Source: Kappaphycus alvarezii | Taxonomy: Eukaryota; Rhodophyta; Florideophyceae; Gigartinales; Solieriaceae | Length of the DNA: 64,000 nt | Direction of reading: 5' to 3' | Assembly: GCA_002205965.3 (NCBI GenBank) | Contig: NADL03000004.1 | Span: forward strand, 1,155,126-1,219,125 | Shown here: in pieces, positions 44,600-56,900 of the stretch | Numbering within the stretch: position 1 is the stretch's first letter | How the letters are laid out: every line of letters starts with the position of its first letter | The notes under the pieces: generated by a model | The model's database searches: none | Told to the model about the DNA's origin: nothing | Seen by the model: the letters and a program-made list of their open reading frames with translations, nothing else | Position numbers and translations under genes: made by a program

Positions 44600-47500
44600 T
44601 GTAGTACAGTAGCAACTTTGGAGTACAGTGCAGACTGTAAGACGTGTCACCTATGGGGAGGCTGTAAGCCGGGGAGAGTGGACTGAACCACCATGGCCCA
44701 TGTGGGGACACCAGGTGGACCATTAGGTAATTGATTAGATATTTTAGAATAGATAGCTCCTATTGGTGGATCGAGGGGGTGGCGGTAGTGGGGCCACTTG
44801 TCCTTTAGGAGCAACGTACAGTAGTGTAGATTTACAGTAGTTGTAGTAGGGTAGCTCACCTTATAAGGAGGACGGTAGGAGTGGGAGTAGCAAAGTCGTA
44901 AAGGGAAGCACCCTTTGGCCCCCAACTCTAGGTCTTCAAGCCGTCGACACCTCTAAGGTAACCCCTTTATCCCCTTAAGGTTAATCGCCCCCAATGAACC
45001 TACCCTTTACTAGTGCTTCCCTCGAAACCTCCTTTAGGCGAATATCCGTGCTCCTGCGGTGCTCGTCTGCGTTCTAGGTACCCTTTTGTTAGTGGCTACC
45101 GACGCACCCTATTGGTCTTATACCACAAACTGGTCTCCCGACCTAGAAGGCGTTCGTCATCGAAGTCGGTTGAGCTGGAATTCCACCTTTAGGAGAATCG
45201 TTCGAGAAGAGTATAGGAGAAAATCAACCTGCCGTTCTACTTTTCCGCTAATTCGTTTCACCATGTCGAATAGGAGTGGGATCAACTAGGAGTTCGAGGA
45301 AGGAGCCCGTCGTTCCGTCGGACGAAGAGCAGAAGATCGATACGCCGTTTGGTGAACTGCCGATCCAGTTGGAGTCTGTTTTGTCAACCGTCACCGCCGC
45401 CACACCTCATCCGGAGGCCGAAGGAGGGCCTAAGCTTTCGGATAACCGCCAACATTGGTTGCAGAAGGAGTTGGCTCCTCGTCTCACCACTTGTTAAACG
45501 CCGAATTGGAGAAGAGGATACCTGCCGCTGTCACCCGTCTGGTGGGAACGTACCTGGAGGAGTCTCTTCCGGAGACTCTTCCTGCAATGGTGGGACAGTT
45601 GATGGACACCAGAATGGAGACGTGGATCGCCGAAGGAGTCGAAGGACCGATTGGTGAAGCATGCCGTCATATCCTCCTGAAATGGTGACCGCCAATTTGG
45701 TGAAAACCATGACGGAGGATCCCCTTTTACCACAGTCAGCGTTGGTGGACAAAGGCAGTCTCCGGAGATACCGCCGTCACCCTCACAGGTGGTATTACCC
45801 GAAACACCGAAAGGATACGCCATTGGAGTCACGGTGACCCTGGTGGTGGCCCGTCAGATTCGTCGGATTCGGAATCTGGCCGTGATCGCCGCGATGGTGG
45901 TCGTCGAGGGAAACAACACCGCAAGGAGAAGAAGTCCAAGCGGACACGCAAGAAAAAAGAAGTCAAGGAGGAAGTCGTCTACCTCCTCGGGAGTTCGGAT
46001 GATTCGGATTCGGGCTCCAGTTCAGGTGAAGAGAGACGGAGACGCCGATCGAAGGTGAGGATTGAACGTATCATCCCGTTGAATGAGTTGTTCGCCCGAG
46101 TGGTGAACTACAAATCCTATAGGCTGAACGATCGCTCGTCCTCGTATTCGAGTAGCGTCTCCAAAAAGGTGTCGTCGTATGACAAGAAGTTGGCTGTGCA
46201 GATGCCCACCCAAAGGTTTACCGGAAAGGACCCCATCACGGTGTTGGGATTCCTAATGGACTTCCGTAACGCCTGTGAGCACAACGACGTCAGTGAAGGT
46301 CTCGCCTTGTGGTTGTTCCCAGTACTTCATGGATGGGACTGCCAAGGGGAATTTGCAGTCTCGCCTGAAAACCTCTAGGAGCATGGTCCATCGATGATGA
46401 AGAGGATGAAGACTTGGTGTCGAACTACCCCGAAGCGGTGAAATACCTCCTGAGGACGTACGCCACCGATGAGGTGATCGCTCAGGCCTATCATCAGGTG
46501 ATTTCGGTGAAGCAAGGAGCGACGATGACTGAATCCACCTTCGCGGAGCTAATTCGAGCCAAAGCACGCCGCTGCGGTTCAGTGTTCTCCGAAAGGAGTT
46601 TGAAGTCGATTTTCGTGGATGGATTGTCGCCGACGATTCAAGCCACCGTTCGGAATCATCTATCGACGAGCAAGAAGGTCACCTTCACGGAGCTCAAGAA
46701 ATATGCCCAGGCGTTGGGAGATTCGTACCGTAACTCCCGTCCGGGTGTGCTGAAGAAGCCAAGAGGTGTTTTCTCGATTATGCCACAAGGTGCAAACGAA
46801 AGAAGGGAAGAAGACGGGTCCTCGGCGGAGTCTGAGGATCCGAAACCTCGACAGATGACGGAAATTCAGCAGGAGATCTATCAAGTCCAACAGGAGATCG
46901 ATCACGCCTTGTTGGTTTCGCCGCCCACTTCTACAACGTCGTCTACCATGTCTGCAAGGGTATGCTGGATATGCGCCAGCCCGGAGCATTTTGCTGGCGA
47001 CTGTCCTACGGTAGACCCATCGGTGAGACGACGTATTTTAGAGGATAGGCGCGCGAACCTGATGAGGATGGATGGATTCAGTCGCCGAACGGTGACGCCT
47101 CGCAGGACTGGTATCTCTTATGGAACGTCCGTTGGTGCCCCCCGTACAGGTGTGAACGCTCGCCTCAAGGAAGAAGAAAAGAAGAACGAAGCACAGGTTA
47201 GGTGGTCGAGGGAGAACTGCAACACCATGTAGGAGGTTCGGATAACTCCGTTTTGGTGTTACGAAAGAGAAATTACCGAGTGTCTGTAACGCTCGGAATT
47301 TCGCAGAGACAGTTACGATACACCAAGGGAGTGTTAGATACCGGGGCAGGTCCAAATTTGGTGCACGTTAAAATGTTACCCCCGTCATGGAGATCACATG
47401 CGTTGCCTTATGAGGACCCTGCCCGCATCATTGATGCATCTAACAACCCCATGAAACCTTTAGGGGTGATCCCCTTGTACCTCCGAATGGGAGAACTCGT

Positions 47501-49701
47501 GGCGAAAATCCAGTTCGTGGTGGTCGACAACCTAGCGGTGGAGTGCATCCTCGGAACGTCTTTCATCGATCGATTTGTGAAGGCCATTCTGCCTGGGCGC
47601 AAGCGCGTTTTGTTCTACGAAACACCTGCGGTGGGAATTATCTCTCATCCCATGAGGAGAAACCAAAACCAGAAGGTGGAGCTACTCCGTCGAACAAAAT
47701 ACGCGTTGCGAAGGCGCAGAAGGTTCCTCCAATGTCCCAAGCGGTGGTGCAAGTGCAAACGGACGCCGTTGGGTTATCGCTGTTGCGGAACACCCCAAGG
47801 ACTGTGGCGACGAATCATCTCCTAATGGCGAACGGAATTAGAGACGTGATCCGCGCAAGCATTTCCGGTGTTGGTGACGAATTTCAGTAACCGACCGGTG
47901 CGTCTTCGAAAGAGTCAGGTGTTGGGCCATGCGCTCCCCAGTCCAGAGGCGATCTTCGCTCTTGGGAGGGGGAGGGATTTCATGAGCCACCGTTGAAAGA
48001 TGGTGAGGTCACCGATTGGAGAAACGAAGTCCATATTGGAGTACAGTGTCGTGAACATCGCCAAAAGGTGATCGATTTATTGAGGGAGTTTCAAGAGATG
48101 TGGTCTGGGAAACTGGGCACCATCAAGGCGACGGAGCACAGAATCCAATTGATGTCCGGAGCAAGGCCGATTCACCAACAACCGTATAGAGCAGGGTTGA
48201 AAGAAGAGAAGTGGAACGCCAAGAGGTGAATCGTATGCTCCATGAGGGAGTCATCGAGCCGTCCCAAGCGGAGTGGGCAAGTCCTGTGGTGCTTATTCCG
48301 AAGCGGATGGGTCGTTGCGGTTCTGTGTGGACTACCGGCGCCTGAACTCCGTAACGGTGCGCGACGCTTATCCCATTCCCAGAATGGATGAGTATCGACT
48401 CCTTAGGTGATGCCGAGGTGTTCTCCACTTTGGACTGTAATAGTGGGTATTGGCAAGTGCCCGTCGATCCCACCGACAGGGATAAAACGTCGTTCACCTG
48501 CCACTCGGGCTTTATCGGTTTGTTCGCATGCCCTTCGGGTTAAAGAATGCGCCGGCCACCTTCCAGAGGGCGGTCGACATCATCCTTCAAGGTGCAAGTG
48601 GCAGTACGCGTTGGTGTATCTAGACGACGTCATAGTGTACTCCAAGAACAGAAGGGAGCACTTCGAACACCTTCGTACGGTTTTGTCACTCCTACAGGCG
48701 GCCGGAGCATCGCTGAAGCTGAAGAAGTGCAAGTTCTTCGAGCACGCGGGGGATTACCTGGGACACGTTGTGCGCCCAGGTAAGCTGGAAGTGGCGTCGA
48801 AGAACCTAAAGGCGCTCGAAAAGGCTCGGCCACCTCAGGATATCAGACGGAACTACGCTCCTTTCTAGGTGTGTGCAACGTCTATAGAAGATTCGTCAAG
48901 AACTATGCGCGCATTGCTCATCACTTGACGAAGAAGCTGTCGAAGGACCAGCCTTCGAATTTGAGTTGCTCCACCGCGAGGAGGATGCCGGCGCAGACGA
49001 CGGGGGATGATCAGGGTAAGGATCGGCGTATGGGTCAGCGGGGAGCCATGCACCTGGAGGAAAGGAGACTGGCGGAGCAGGTTTCTGAGTTGGAACGGGC
49101 GGCATAGGCGCAAGTAACGGGTTCACCTGGGGAGTGGGTGCGGCAGTCGAAACGGGAGGCGCCTGAAGGGTGGAAAGCGGAAGAGAGGCAGAGAGCGAAG
49201 GCGGATAGGGGGTCACCGGAGGCGGAATGGAGGACTCCCGACGTGGCGCAGCATACGCGTAGAAAGGGGGAAGGTGCGGTGGGGTCAGGCATGATGCACC
49301 GGGGAGGTGAGGAGGACGTCGAAGAAGCGCAGTAAGGGGTTTGCCAAGGGGAGTTCGGAAGGACCACAGACGGACGCGTCACTTTATGAGGAGAGTACGG
49401 CGGTCGAGACATGAGGGGGAGGGCAAACCTTTTGGCACCGTCGGGGGAATTGGAACTGACGTTTTCCGGAACGAAGGGGGAGGTAACGGTAATCAAAACC
49501 AAAGGGGTGATCTTGTACCGAGCACGCCACGAGGACGTGTCGCCATTTGAGGAGGGGGTTCTGTAGTACAGTAGCACCGTGGGAGTACAGTGCGGACTGT
49601 AAGAAGTGTCACCTATGGGGAGGCTGTAAGCCGGGGAGAGTGGACTGGGCCGCCATGGCCCATGTGGGGACACCGGGTGGACCATTAGGTAATTGATTAG
49701 A
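44600..49701 (+). mobile_element. Broken Gypsy-type LTR retroelement
   Basis: 5' LTR 44600-45127 (starts TGTAGTACAG, ends CCACA); primer-binding site 45131-45143. The gag region runs from 45276 to about 47230 with a zinc knuckle CWICASPEHFAGDC near 46963-47004. The protease motif LDTGAG is near 47336, and reverse transcriptase spans about 48000-48880, including [10 protein letters not shown] near 48615. Beyond about 48960 most of the RNase H/integrase part is absent; a short stretch near 49410-49550 may be the end of pol. The 3' LTR starts at 49562 and is cut at 49701 by the Copia element. The 140 bp of LTR present at both ends differ at 9 positions (about 6%). The element is broken, with several breaks, and is intermediate in age between the solo LTR and the 10-11 kb fossil. 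Confidence 0.9.
45131..45143 (+). other. Primer-binding site of the Gypsy element
   Basis: TGGTCTCCCGACC, three bases after the 5' LTR. It begins with TGG as expected for pairing to the CCA end of a tRNA (GGTCGGGAGACCA). The same sequence follows the fossil LTR near 10828-10840 (opposite strand), confirming that the two belong to one family. Confidence 0.75.
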
Positions 49702-52700
49702 ATCAGAAGAAGGCCAACCCTTTATCAAATGATAATCAACTGAAAACTTCAATCTATGACTTGTAGAATTATCTTCAGACAAGGGAAGGAATATTTCCAG
49801 AAGCAAAAAACCCGACCAGTGATGATATTGGAGCGTTCAATTCGAAGTTTGTCCCTAAACTTCGTCACATGGAGAACCTTCGAATTGCTACAAGTCATCG
49901 CTCTTCCGTACTATACTCTTTGCTCGCTAGAAAGGCTCGTGATGCTTGGGATCCTCTGTACATTTCAAACTTTCTCTCGACTCAATGCTGGAAGCTGTCG
50001 AGAAGAAAGTCTTTTTTGATGAAGAGATGCAGGATCTCCGCGTGACTCGCTGGACCACAGCAAAGTTGGATCATTTCCAAATGGCTACAGACTCTGAGGA
50101 ATAAGCCATACGAAAGTGCCTCAAGTCCATGATCGAGTATCAGAAAGATCTTTCCAAGCACATGCTTGCTGAAGAGCATCTGTGCATGGAAATCAGGACT
50201 ATCTTCCGTCACATTTCTTGGTGTGAAACGCTCTTTCAGCGTACTGAAACGCACGAGAACGCGACATCCTTTGGCCAGAAGCTCATCTCACCTGCACTCA
50301 ATCATGGATTGCGAATGAACATTCAACCCAAGACTTTCCGCACCTACTTGAATCCCATCTAGAAGTAATGGGCCGTGCTCAGACGAATAATCAGTGGTCC
50401 GATCTCATCCCTTTTTCAAAGGCTCCCCCGCCTCCACGGACAAGGCTCCGATGCGATACAATATGCATCACGGCAAGTCTCCATATCGCACTCGTCACCG
50501 TCACTTCAGTCAGTTCAATCGCCTAACGGGAAAGCCTCCGTGGCTGAAGTCCGAAGGAGCTTCAAGTTCATCATATCGCCCTGCAAAGCTCTGCTATGGA
50601 TGCAAACAACCAGGACACTTCCTTCGCCACTGTCAGAACCTCGAACTTCATCGGAAACGCCTGAATTACCTAGTTGATATTGCCGATGCTGCGGCATACA
50701 TGCTCTCTCATGACGATGAAGAAGTCAAGAACTAAGGAAACGACGTAGTCGCCCTCTATATCCAAGTTTTTGAGCAAATAATATATACAGACGATACAGT
50801 CAACGAGAACGAGGAAGCCCTCGATGCCTGGGTAGCCGAACTTCTCGACGTGGTCGATGAGTCCGTGAATTTCACCCCCACGTTGCATTAATCTATGCAG
50901 TCCTCCTATCACATGGACGAAAACGGTTTCGCGTTCGTTCCGCTTTCGCTCCCGGACTTTAAGGCCATCATGGAAAACCTCGGCTCCTCTCCAGTTCATC
51001 TGCCGACCAGCATCCCTTGTTGGACACCGACGCCCCGCGCTCCATCTGTAGTGAAGGGTGGCTTCAAAACGCCAACTGGGCCCCGCTCAAAAAGCTGGAA
51101 CTTCCTAAAAACGAACCTCCCTTCGGCTCACTGGGTATCTAATGTTCGCCCTGTATGGCGTAGAGCTTGCTGCCGCGGTCACTGACATCAAAGGAAATGT
51201 ACACACTCTCAAGATCTTCGCGTATATTATTTCTTCGACGCCCAGACCGTTCCTTCTCGGTCTCGTCGATCAACTCCAGGTTTTTTCCGACATCTGTACG
51301 CGTGAACGTCACGGTAGTCATCTTTGCATCCCTTCATGGCAGAAATTATTCCCACTCACGGTGACATCACATGTCTGGCTTCGATTCGCGCCTATGAAAA
51401 CGTGCTCCCCAACCACTCAGGACTGGACTGCAATCATCCAAAAGTCCATGTTGGATTAGACTGCGAGTATCATGCAAACCGTAACTTATATGTCGTCCTT
51501 CTTTATCTTGCACGACGACCGAGACCTTCCGGAAAGTATGTCAAGCGCGTACCTCATTTCTCCGTGGCGCCACCACTACTGGACGACTAAAGTATCATAA
51601 ATGGAGCTGTCCCGCCTTCATCGTACCCTCAAGCATCCCGAGACCTCCGCGATGTCCACCGTTCTCCGCAAGAGCCTCGGAGAAGTGCCCTTACACCCGT
51701 GTTGAAGAAAGAACTCGACTCAATTCGATGCTCCGAATGCGCCGAGACGCCTGAGCTTCCACGTGTTAGCCGAAGATTCCTCTTCCGACGGAGGCCGCAA
51801 CGAACGTCGTAGTCCTCGGATGAAGCCGCGAAACGCCATCGTGCTCGCATTGCTACGGACGCCCTCATATCGATGATGCGACACTCTGTCCGCGGCAACA
51901 AGCCGACCGTAATACTGAGCACGTTGCGGTCGCTCTGCTAGATCTTACCCACTTAGGTAGAAGTCTCACAGGGCGACATGATCGTTTTCTTCTGCTGCGA
52001 CGTGACAAAGGCTTTCATCCAATGCCTACTGAGCAAGCGCCTGATCATGTAACAGCCGCCGAAAGAATTCTTCGCCGCATACCCGCACCTCAAAAACCAT
52101 GTCTGGCGTGCGGTGATTCAGATATACGGCGAAGTTGAAGCAGGACTTTATTGGCACAAGACTCTTGTCCCATGGCTCGTCGAGAACATCCCAGATCTTC
52201 AGCAATCAATCTTCGATCCCTCACTAATCTTCAGCCCAACCCGGATGATGACAGTTCTCATGTGCACGGACGACAAACTCGTCGCCATTACTCAATCCCA
52301 TCTCGAATCCGAGGATTTAATTGAAAAACGCTTCGAATGTCGCTCTCACCAGTTCATTCCCTCCGAATTTAATGGGGCAGACATTCTTCCAGAAGGAAAC
52401 AACAATGTGCTCTCGCAAATGGCATACCTGGACATGAAGGGGAAGGAAACTGAACAACAAAAGCGTACGAAGATCGACTTGTACAGAGAGTTGACGGATG
52501 AAGAAGTTACTGAGCACCGTACCGCCGCCGGAAGGCTTTCCTGGATTAGCACCGGAACATCTCCGACATCAGCTTGTATCGAAAGAATGACACTTCAAGG
52601 AAAAAAGAAGACTTTTCCTCTTCTTCAGAATTTCAGAGACGCGTATGCGAAGTTTTCCAAGGAAAAGCTTGCGTTACTCAACTACATACCTATGGAATTC

Positions 52701-53300
52701 GCGAAAATTCATATCCGTGTTTTCACTGATGGCTCCTTCCAGATCCTCCCTGAAAAACATTCCCAGGTTGCGTTTGTGTTATTTCTCGCGACCGCCACAA
52801 TAATTGCAAAATTTTCCACTGGTACAGCAGCTGTGCTACACGTCGACCCGCCTCCACTAAAGAAGCTGAACTACTTGTCCTAGATGTGGCCCTTCCGCGA
52901 CTTCGAAACCAGCGGCGATGTTCCAGCTGTTGCACAAAGAAGTACCGGTTGTCTTCCATGTCGATACTCACAAACTTTGGCAAAATTTGATGAAAAAGAC
53001 TGCAGCAAGCATACCTGAGGTGATGTATAGGCGCAGAGAACAGATTAATGACGAAGCGGTGAACAGCATTTGCCACATCGAAAGCAAGTACATCCAGGCC
53101 AAATCAATGACGAAGAAAAATCTCAACTCTGCCCTGCTTGGCATCATCAAGTCGAATTCAAACAAAGTTCCTTGCAAGCACGTATTCATGCTTCAGCGGA
53201 GTCTTCACCGCAACCAAAGTTTCGTCCCTACCAGCCAAGTTCCGATGAAGGAATAATTTACTCCAGCTCTACTGCAGGAGTTGTCTCCTTGTGACCCTTC
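49702..53300 (+). mobile_element. Broken Copia-type retroelement inside the Gypsy 3' LTR
   Basis: It begins abruptly within the Gypsy 3' LTR. gag-like sequence follows from about 49825, with a zinc knuckle CYGCKQPGHFLRHC near 50599-50640. Reverse transcriptase and RNase H sequence of Copia type runs from about 51990 to 53250 (TKAFIQCLLS near 52005; IHIRVFTDGSFQILPE near 52711-52757, the start of RNase H). An integrase could not be recognised. No LTR is visible before gag, so the 5' end seems truncated. The right end is approximate. The element is broken with several breaks, but its coding parts are far better kept than the Copia fossil at 14.4-15.2 kb. Confidence 0.85.
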
Positions 53301-53999
53301 TTCTCATGCTGCTTAAATTTCTCCAACACAGGTACTGGACCTTCTTCGACCTCGACCCAGATCATGAACTCGAGGAAATGCATAGCCGAAGAGAGTCCGC
53401 ATCCAATTCCATCGCATGAATATTCTTTGTTGTCGCACAAAAACTTCATTCGCAGCAGAAGTTCCGCCATTCCTGCGAGGCTATCGAGGCCGCAAGACTT
53501 GGAATTTATGGCGGTAGTGCAATGCCGAAGTCCTCCCATGTAGCGGAAAAATGAAGATTGAAGTGAGGAGGAAGGATATGGACTGGAAAAGGCACGCATG
53601 CGCGTGCACCCAACTCTTTCGAACTGTTGTCTTTCTCGGAAGAGAAGGGGGAATGTAAGGCACGTTCATACAGTACAGTTCTGAAATGCATGTACTGCGG
53701 CCAGTGACCTGCCCGCCAGATCAGTAATTAGGCGGACGGCATCACAGCCGCCCTCCGTGATATTAAATCCATCGATCTTTCTACACTCTCACAGCGAGCC
53801 ACTTATTTTTTTATTTTCTCTCTCTACTTTGTATGTAGCGTTTCCTGAATTGTACTGCACTGTAGAGTACTATGCTTTCTTTTGACAGTTCTGTTTTTAG
53901 ACCACTGATGTCAGCGTTTTGCATCACTTACAGTGCTGTAGAGTAGTCCCTGTGTACTGTTGCATGTGATCTGGTGATTAGGGACTTATTTTACTTTAT
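53301..53999. other. Right edge of the retroelement cluster
   Basis: Holds a 113-codon minus-strand frame (53258-53599) with no known motif and the second copy of the dispersed repeat. From 53810 to 53965 there are several TACTGCACTGTAG/TACAGTGCTGTAG-type motifs. The remainder of the cut Gypsy LTR was not found here. Confidence 0.45.
53652..53805 (+). repeat. Dispersed repeat copy 2
   Basis: Same orientation as 44108-44252 with small differences (GCGGCCAGTGACCTGCCCGC here against ACGGCCATTAACCTGCCCGC there). It lies just past the Copia element. Confidence 0.75.
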
Positions 54000-56900
54000 T
54001 CTGGTCTGATACAGCGGTACAAAGGCAATGAAAAAGCCACAACTTACATAATGAGATCAATCTGGACCGAGCTGTCCGTCTTGAACCGGTGAAACTTTCC
54101 GCAATCAACTCTCAACGACTTCCGACTATTATAGTGGCATCCGGCTGCTAATGGGCTCCCATACCCATTCTGATGACGGAGACTACACAAATAATCCGTC
54201 CCAAATGCGTGGTATACGCTTGGGTTGCATGGTTTCAAGCAAATTCTCAAACTGGTTCGTGGTCAAGTTGCATACCAAATGTTATTTTTGGACAATTTCT
54301 TCCGCGGTAACTATTGATTAAGTTACATTTTTAGACTTCCAATCGAAATGATTTGAAGAGGCTATGAGTTGATAAAAGGCTTTCTAACTGCCTGTGAAAT
54401 GATTAGAGCTCAAAAAACCAATTTCGGAGATAATTCAGTCGACGAACACTTCCCGAGCAGCAGTGATATCAAAACCATGCTTTTCCAGATGTTTTTTATC
54501 TTTTTGTAATCAAGCTTAATAAGAATTTGCTGCCCGTGAAAAGATATACTGGTATTTTCCTATGCAAGAATGTGGAAAGGTCAGAGGCGAAAGCCAAAGC
54601 GATGCCAAACAAATCGATAAAGTCAATCATCTCTCTATCAATGACGAAACATGCCAAGTACCAAGCTTACAGAATTTGAAAGAAATTGGGACTGCTATTC
54701 TGATTTTATCGCAAAAGAAAACAAAAAGTCCTAGCTAAGAAGATAGGTCCTCATTTTTAGCAAAAAAATACACCTGAAAACCCAACCATACAGATGCTCT
54801 TGAAATAAAACTTTGAATTACAAATTTTAAGGTAGTCTTGCACGGTAGCGGATATATTAATGCAGCGTGCAGATTTTTGACGAATATTTTACTTGAAATT
54901 TAACATCAGCAACTACGGAAAGTTGAATAAGCTCCAAGAGGCAGTCTATTCAAGATATGGTCACTGTAATCTCATTTTCATTGATCTGAATTACCCCAAA
55001 GATGATTTTAAAGAGAGTTTCTCGAATTTGCACAAATATGCAGTACGGTAGATAATAAAGATACCGTCTTCGAGATTATCTCGAGACATTCTGGAAAACC
55101 AAGGAGGAGATTCTTCCTACATTTCAAAATTTCCCCTAGTCTTCTTCGAATATTTTTCAGAAATCGGATTTTAAAAATCGGATAAGATCGTCGGCATAAT
55201 CACTGCCTAGTAGAGATAGAAATAACTCCGATTTAAGACAGTATAGAACTGGATCTACGCAGAGTGTTGTTATCCGGATATCTTTCCGATCATATCTGTC
55301 AATTTTAACGTGTTATAGGTCACCTTCATCACTTAGACCGTACAGCGAACAAAAAAACTTGAAGCAATTATACGGTTATAGATTGAATTATACGGCAACA
55401 TATTTGATGAAAAAATCCCTACAGAGAGGCTAAATGGATTTTAAGTATGATTGGGAAACGTCTTCTGTCCAAATGCTGGATCTGAAAATTGTCGCTATAG
55501 AGAGGAAGAAATGTACAGATTCGGGCTGTGTGTTGGCGTACACATGGAGTATCATATTTTTAGGCTTTCCTCTGTGGCCTCTGATTTCATACAATGGCTC
55601 GTACTTCTTGTTTAAATTGAGAGCTGACTTAAAAGATAGAATCTCCGTCTTTCGGAATGCATTACGTCAATATAGCCGTGAAAGTAATCCGCCGAAGAAT
55701 CCGGATCTCTTCGACAATTGCTGCGCTCATTCCCAGACCTTGTGCAAGTTCATCGTCATGTAAATTTATCTCTGTCTTGAGTATAATATCATTCTCCCGA
55801 GAAAAAGGAATGCATATCGCGCGCCCAATAAAACAGGGGAAGGAATTAGGGAAAGCGGTATGATATATACATGGCTTCATTTGCGCCCCACTAAATGGGA
55901 GTAGCTGTCTTTCTAGAGATTAACGGAAGAATAGAAGATCCCTGTCGCAGTCCAATTTTGAAACTTCTGAAAGGCCGAACCATCTCTCTATCTTGTCGGC
56001 GACAATTTTTCTCGACAAAAGAGAACCATATCTTCGGGTTGGTATGAACTATCGCTAGCCAGGATAATCGCATTGTGGGGTGTTAAGCACACAATATGTA
56101 ATCGATGGTTAAACTGTTATTTAATGATCCCACTGAAAAGATCGAAGCATCAGACCGGGCTTTATATAGAAAAAACTCACAAAACCTTCAGAGATAAATT
56201 GTAAGCAAGGGGTACTGAAGGCAAAGCTATTCTACAGAAAGCGGCCCTACAGCTATCAAACTACAAGGTTTTGATGGCTCATGTAGCAGCTATCAGTGAT
56301 ACTGACAGCACTAAACATCATAGCAAAGTTCCATTGGCCCAATTGGCAAGGAAAAATAAAGAAATTGCTAATTGGGGAGGTTTAAATTGTTTCGAGAACC
56401 ACGCCAGATGGCCACGACGGCTTCATGTCATTGGCTTGACACAAAGTGGTATGATCTTGTGTTTTACACTGGTGCGTGGGTAAAGTTCAGATATTGCACT
56501 AATGTCTACTTACAGTATAAATACTTGATAACGGATACTGGAAGGATACTGTTAGGGAACTTGAGGTCATTTGTGGGAATTTTCGTTACACGCATGGTGA
56601 AGGGCATGTATGTGAATGACTCCGGCTATTCGAATATGTACTTGCCTTCGAGCAATGATGGAATAATGAGCCAAATTTTGTGTAAAGAACAGGTTCAGCC
56701 ATGGTTCGGACGGTATTGATACTTGTCGGTATTACCAGAAAACGAGCGCGGAAGAAACGAGTCTTTTGGGACTATTCTCTACTTCAGGTTGGGAGACCAT
56801 TAATTTCATGAAAGCACAGCGTAGAGGTTCATGATATAATTCTAAGATTACTAGTCTAGAGTGTGCTTGCACACCCGACTTGCTGACTTCGAGATTGGCG

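Noticed and set aside
49035-49685. 216-codon minus-strand frame at the end of the Gypsy element
   Set aside because: Extends into the LTR and is compositional shadow of the plus-strand element; the same LTR-derived end occurs in other LTR copies.
55662-56073. LINE reverse transcriptase relic on the minus strand
   Set aside because: Only one short block (SFKIGLRQGSS) fits; neighbouring motifs could not be found, so it is left as a remark.
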